From JALOAP01 sp964632355 (GTDB lineage Bacteria; Chloroflexota; Dehalococcoidia; Tepidiformales; Tepidiformaceae), in NCBI GenBank assembly GCA_964632355.1, contig CAZWBW010000075.1, positions 1 to 14,258 on the forward strand: a DNA stretch of 14,258 bases, written 5' to 3'. The first letter of the stretch is position 1. The number at the start of each line of letters is the position of its first letter. The translations under genes and the position numbers were made by a program. Shown piece by piece: positions 12,495 through 14,258 of this stretch. The notes under the pieces were generated by a model. The model was not told the origin of the DNA and did not search any database. It was given only the letters and a program-made list of their open reading frames with translations.

Positions 12495-13400
12495 TAGGAA
12501 CACCAGCGCTACGACGGCTGCGCTTGCGCTGAGCAGTCCGAACAGCCCATCACGCCCGAAGAACAGCACCGCCCGTGGCGCCAGGACGAGCGCGAGGGCG
12601 CCCGCCGCCGCGACCAGTGCCGCCCGCGGCGGTGATTCGAACACCAGCACCACCGCCGCCCACGACATTGCAAGCCCGAACAACGCCAGCGAAAGCCGGG
12701 CCGACCGTCGCGCTCCCAGCAGCTCCGGGAGTCCCCGTGAGCCCAGCCCGCGGTCGTCCGTTGCGTCCGGCGACTGGTTCGCGAGGTGCAATGCGACCGC
12801 CAGCAGGGCGCCAACAGGGAACGTCCACCACAACATCGGGTCCCACTCGCCGGCGGCGGTGAAAACCCACACAGGCACCAGCGGGAACGCTACAGCCCAT
12901 GGGACGAAGCTCCACGCCGAACGCTTGATGCCCGCGTCGTACAGCATCCCGCACGCGAACCCGGCGATGCCAATGAGCCACGGCCCGAAGTCAAGCGTCG
13001 CGGTGGTGAGCAGCCCGGCCGCGGCGAACACAATGGCCAGTACGCGGGCCCGCTGGAGGCTTACCACGCCCGCCGGGATCGGCTTCCACGGCTTGACCGC
13101 CGCGTCTGCGTCGCGGTCGCTGATGTCGTTCACCACCCCGATCGCGAACTGGTAGCACAGCATCCCGAGGCCCAACCGCACGTACAGCACCGCCGACGCG
13201 TCCCGGTTGGCCATCGGGATCAGACCAAGGGTCACTGCGGTGACGAGCAGCGCCGGGAACGGATGCACGAGCCGCAGGGCCTGGATGGTCCGCGGCAACC
13301 CGCCGGACACGGGCACGCTGCCCGTCGACGCCGCGGGCTGGCCAACGCCCGGGGGCGCGGCCCTTCGCTTCGGAGTGCGGCGCTTCCGAGTGGTCGCCAT
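12483..13400 (-). CDS. UbiA-family prenyltransferase
   Basis: Integral membrane prenyltransferase of 305 aa that moves a prenyl group from a prenyl diphosphate to an aromatic ring or lipid head. Both Asp-rich Mg2+ diphosphate motifs are present: NDISDRDAD (N91, D92, D95, D99) and ANQSPDATDD (N208, D212, D216). The conserved LYDAGIKR (153-160) and KPIPAG (106-111) also fit. About eight to nine hydrophobic helices follow from residue 47. The first ~35 residues are a basic, Ala/Pro-rich extension (RKRRTPKRR) before the membrane part. The acceptor (quinone ring, (geranyl)geranylglyceryl lipid, chlorophyll- or heme-like) cannot be told. The ATG is 10 bp after the stop of the FAD-oxidase gene, with TAGGCT 7 nt upstream and no clear Shine-Dalgarno. 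Likely co-transcribed with the oxidase. Confidence 0.88.
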   Translation of the reverse strand: MATTRKRRTPKRRAAPPGVGQPAASTGSVPVSGGLPRTIQALRLVHPFPALLVTAVTLGLIPMANRDASAVLYVRLGLGMLCYQFAIGVVNDISDRDADAAVKPWKPIPAGVVSLQRARVLAIVFAAAGLLTTATLDFGPWLIGIAGFACGMLYDAGIKRSAWSFVPWAVAFPLVPVWVFTAAGEWDPMLWWTFPVGALLAVALHLANQSPDATDDRGLGSRGLPELLGARRSARLSLALFGLAMSWAAVVLVFESPPRAALVAAAGALALVLAPRAVLFFGRDGLFGLLSASAAVVALVFLSAV

Positions 13401-13407
13401 TCGTTTC

Positions 13408-13413
13408 AGCCTA
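13408..13413 (-). promoter_or_regulatory. Candidate -10 box TAGGCT before ubiA, overlapping an upstream stop codon
   Basis: On the minus strand TAGGCT ends 7 nt before the ubiA ATG. Its first three bases are the TAG stop codon of the FAD-oxidase gene. It repeats the hexamer found before the inositol-monophosphatase gene. No -35 is evident. Either a leaderless start or translational coupling to the upstream gene would explain the missing ribosome site. Confidence 0.4.
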
Positions 13414-14258
13414 CTCGCTCTCTCGCAGGATGACGCCCGGATTCAGGATGCCGCGTGGGTCCAGCGCTCGCTTGATCGCCCGCATTGCCCGCAGTTCCGC
13501 CTCGGTCCGCGACAGGTAGAGGTACGGGGTCTTTGCAACACCTACGCCGTGCTCCGAGCTGATTGTCCCGCCGAGCGCCGCCACGCGTTCGAGCACCAGC
13601 ACGTCGACCCGCTCGTCGTCGGGAGCGAGCCCGAGCAGGTTCACGTGGAAGTTCCCTTCGGCGAGGTGGCCCCAGGTGATGGCTCGCACGCCCGGTGCCT
13701 CCTTCGCGACCAGCTCCCGGAGTTCGGCTTCGAACCGCGCGGCCTCCGCGAGCGGTACCGCCACGTCGAGCTTGTGCGGCACTCCCGCGGCGTTGACCGC
13801 CTCGGTGTGACGTTCGCGGTACGCCCAGAGCCGCTCGCGTTCCCGTGCGCCGGTCGCGAACGCCACCGCGCCGGTGTCCGCGAGGCCCTCCAGCGCGCCC
13901 GCCAGCTCCTCCGAGGGGTCGTTTTCGCCCGCCGCTTCGAGCAGCAGGTACACGGGATACTCTCGTTGGAGAGGCGCCGGGAGCCGTGCATGCTCCCGCA
14001 CGAGCGCCATACCTTCCGCGAAGAAAACCTCCGCCGCCTGGAGCGACGGCACGCCTGCCCGTACCCGTCGTACGGCGTCGACGGCCTCCTGTAGCCGTGC
14101 AAGGCCCACCAGCGCCACAGCCGCGTGCCGCGGCGCCGGGACCAGCCGAACCAGCACGCGGGTCACGACAGCCAGCGTCCCCTCGCTCCCCGGGAGCAGC
14201 GCGCCCGGTTCGAACCCCGCGCTCTCCTTCGCCACATAGCGCAGGCGCTCGATAACGC
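13411..14258 (-). CDS. FAD-linked oxidase, GlcD/D-lactate dehydrogenase-like, C-terminal part (5' end outside window)
   Basis: About 281 residues of a VAO/PCMH-type flavoprotein are visible; the frame stays open to the right edge, so the GTG at 14235 is internal. GALLPGSEGTLAVVTRVLVRL marks the end of the FAD-binding domain. The FAD-oxidase C domain follows with TWGHLAEGNFHVNLL and the ending SSEHGVGVAKTPYL...ALDPRGILNPGVIL, typical of glycolate oxidase subunit GlcD and D-lactate dehydrogenases that oxidise 2-hydroxy acids. The usual GHxGDGNxH reads GHLAEGNFH, a variant I believe occurs in the family. It stops with TAG 10 bp before the ubiA start on the same strand, suggesting one transcript. 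The substrate is not determined, and no GlcE/GlcF-like subunit is seen here. Confidence 0.88.
   Translation of the reverse strand, partial: VIERLRYVAKESAGFEPGALLPGSEGTLAVVTRVLVRLVPAPRHAAVALVGLARLQEAVDAVRRVRAGVPSLQAAEVFFAEGMALVREHARLPAPLQREYPVYLLLEAAGENDPSEELAGALEGLADTGAVAFATGARERERLWAYRERHTEAVNAAGVPHKLDVAVPLAEAARFEAELRELVAKEAPGVRAITWGHLAEGNFHVNLLGLAPDDERVDVLVLERVAALGGTISSEHGVGVAKTPYLYLSRTEAELRAMRAIKRALDPRGILNPGVILRESE

Noticed and set aside
13411..14258. Alkylglycerone-phosphate synthase (ether lipid) identity for the FAD oxidase, tempting beside UbiA
   Set aside because: The histidine cluster expected in that enzyme is absent, while GHLAEGNFH and the EHGVG...GILNPG ending fit the GlcD/D-lactate type.
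1..14258. Mobile element, CRISPR array, tRNA or defence system
   Set aside because: I found no transposase, integrase, regularly spaced repeats, cloverleaf-like sequence or toxin/antitoxin pair. The only immunity-like gene is the CPBP protease, whose family has many housekeeping roles.

Overview
The window is 14.3 kb of GC-rich bacterial chromosome carrying housekeeping genes. I see no tRNA, rRNA, CRISPR array, insertion sequence, integrase or phage gene. High GC, a trpB/trpA – aroH – aroF (type I-beta DAHP synthase) – scpA cluster, a stand-alone Ku gene and several apparently leaderless genes fit a GC-rich Chloroflexota-like bacterium (for example a Dehalococcoidia relative). That placement is inference from gene content; Actinomycetota or another deep-branching GC-rich phylum cannot be excluded from sequence reading alone.

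Left part (1-4458, all + strand): the 3' end of trpB, a CPBP-family intramembrane protease gene wedged between trpB and trpA, trpA, a 139-bp gap able to fold into stable hairpins, aroH (chorismate mutase), aroF (DAHP synthase with an N-terminal regulatory domain) and scpA (kleisin subunit of the chromosome condensin). DAHP synthase opens the shikimate pathway, chorismate mutase diverts chorismate to Phe/Tyr, and TrpAB finishes tryptophan, so the cluster spans the entry and both exits of aromatic amino-acid synthesis. A perfect extended -10 element lies inside the 3' end of trpA and could drive aroH-aroF-scpA separately.

Middle part (4459-9926): a Ku gene (+) with its own consensus-like promoter, flanking direct repeats and a short hairpin leader; a shared bidirectional terminator; acs (acetyl-CoA synthetase, - strand); a divergent promoter region; a DUF402-family phosphatase-like gene (+); and argS (arginyl-tRNA synthetase, TTG start, +).

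Right part (9927-14258): a DUF429 gene (-) that ends exactly where argS ends; a nitroreductase (+) divergent from it with overlapping -10 boxes; an inositol-monophosphatase family gene (+); a 74-aa two-helix membrane protein (+) whose end overlaps the end of a UbiA-type prenyltransferase gene (-); and, at the right edge, the 3' part of an FAD-linked oxidase (GlcD-like) gene (-) just upstream of ubiA.

No gene set here looks like an undescribed defence or biosynthetic system. The signals most worth checking are non-coding: the structured trpA-aroH gap, the internal promoter in trpA, the Ku operator-like repeats, and a recurring TANNNT box placed 6-7 nt before start codons that lack a good Shine-Dalgarno, which suggests leaderless transcripts.
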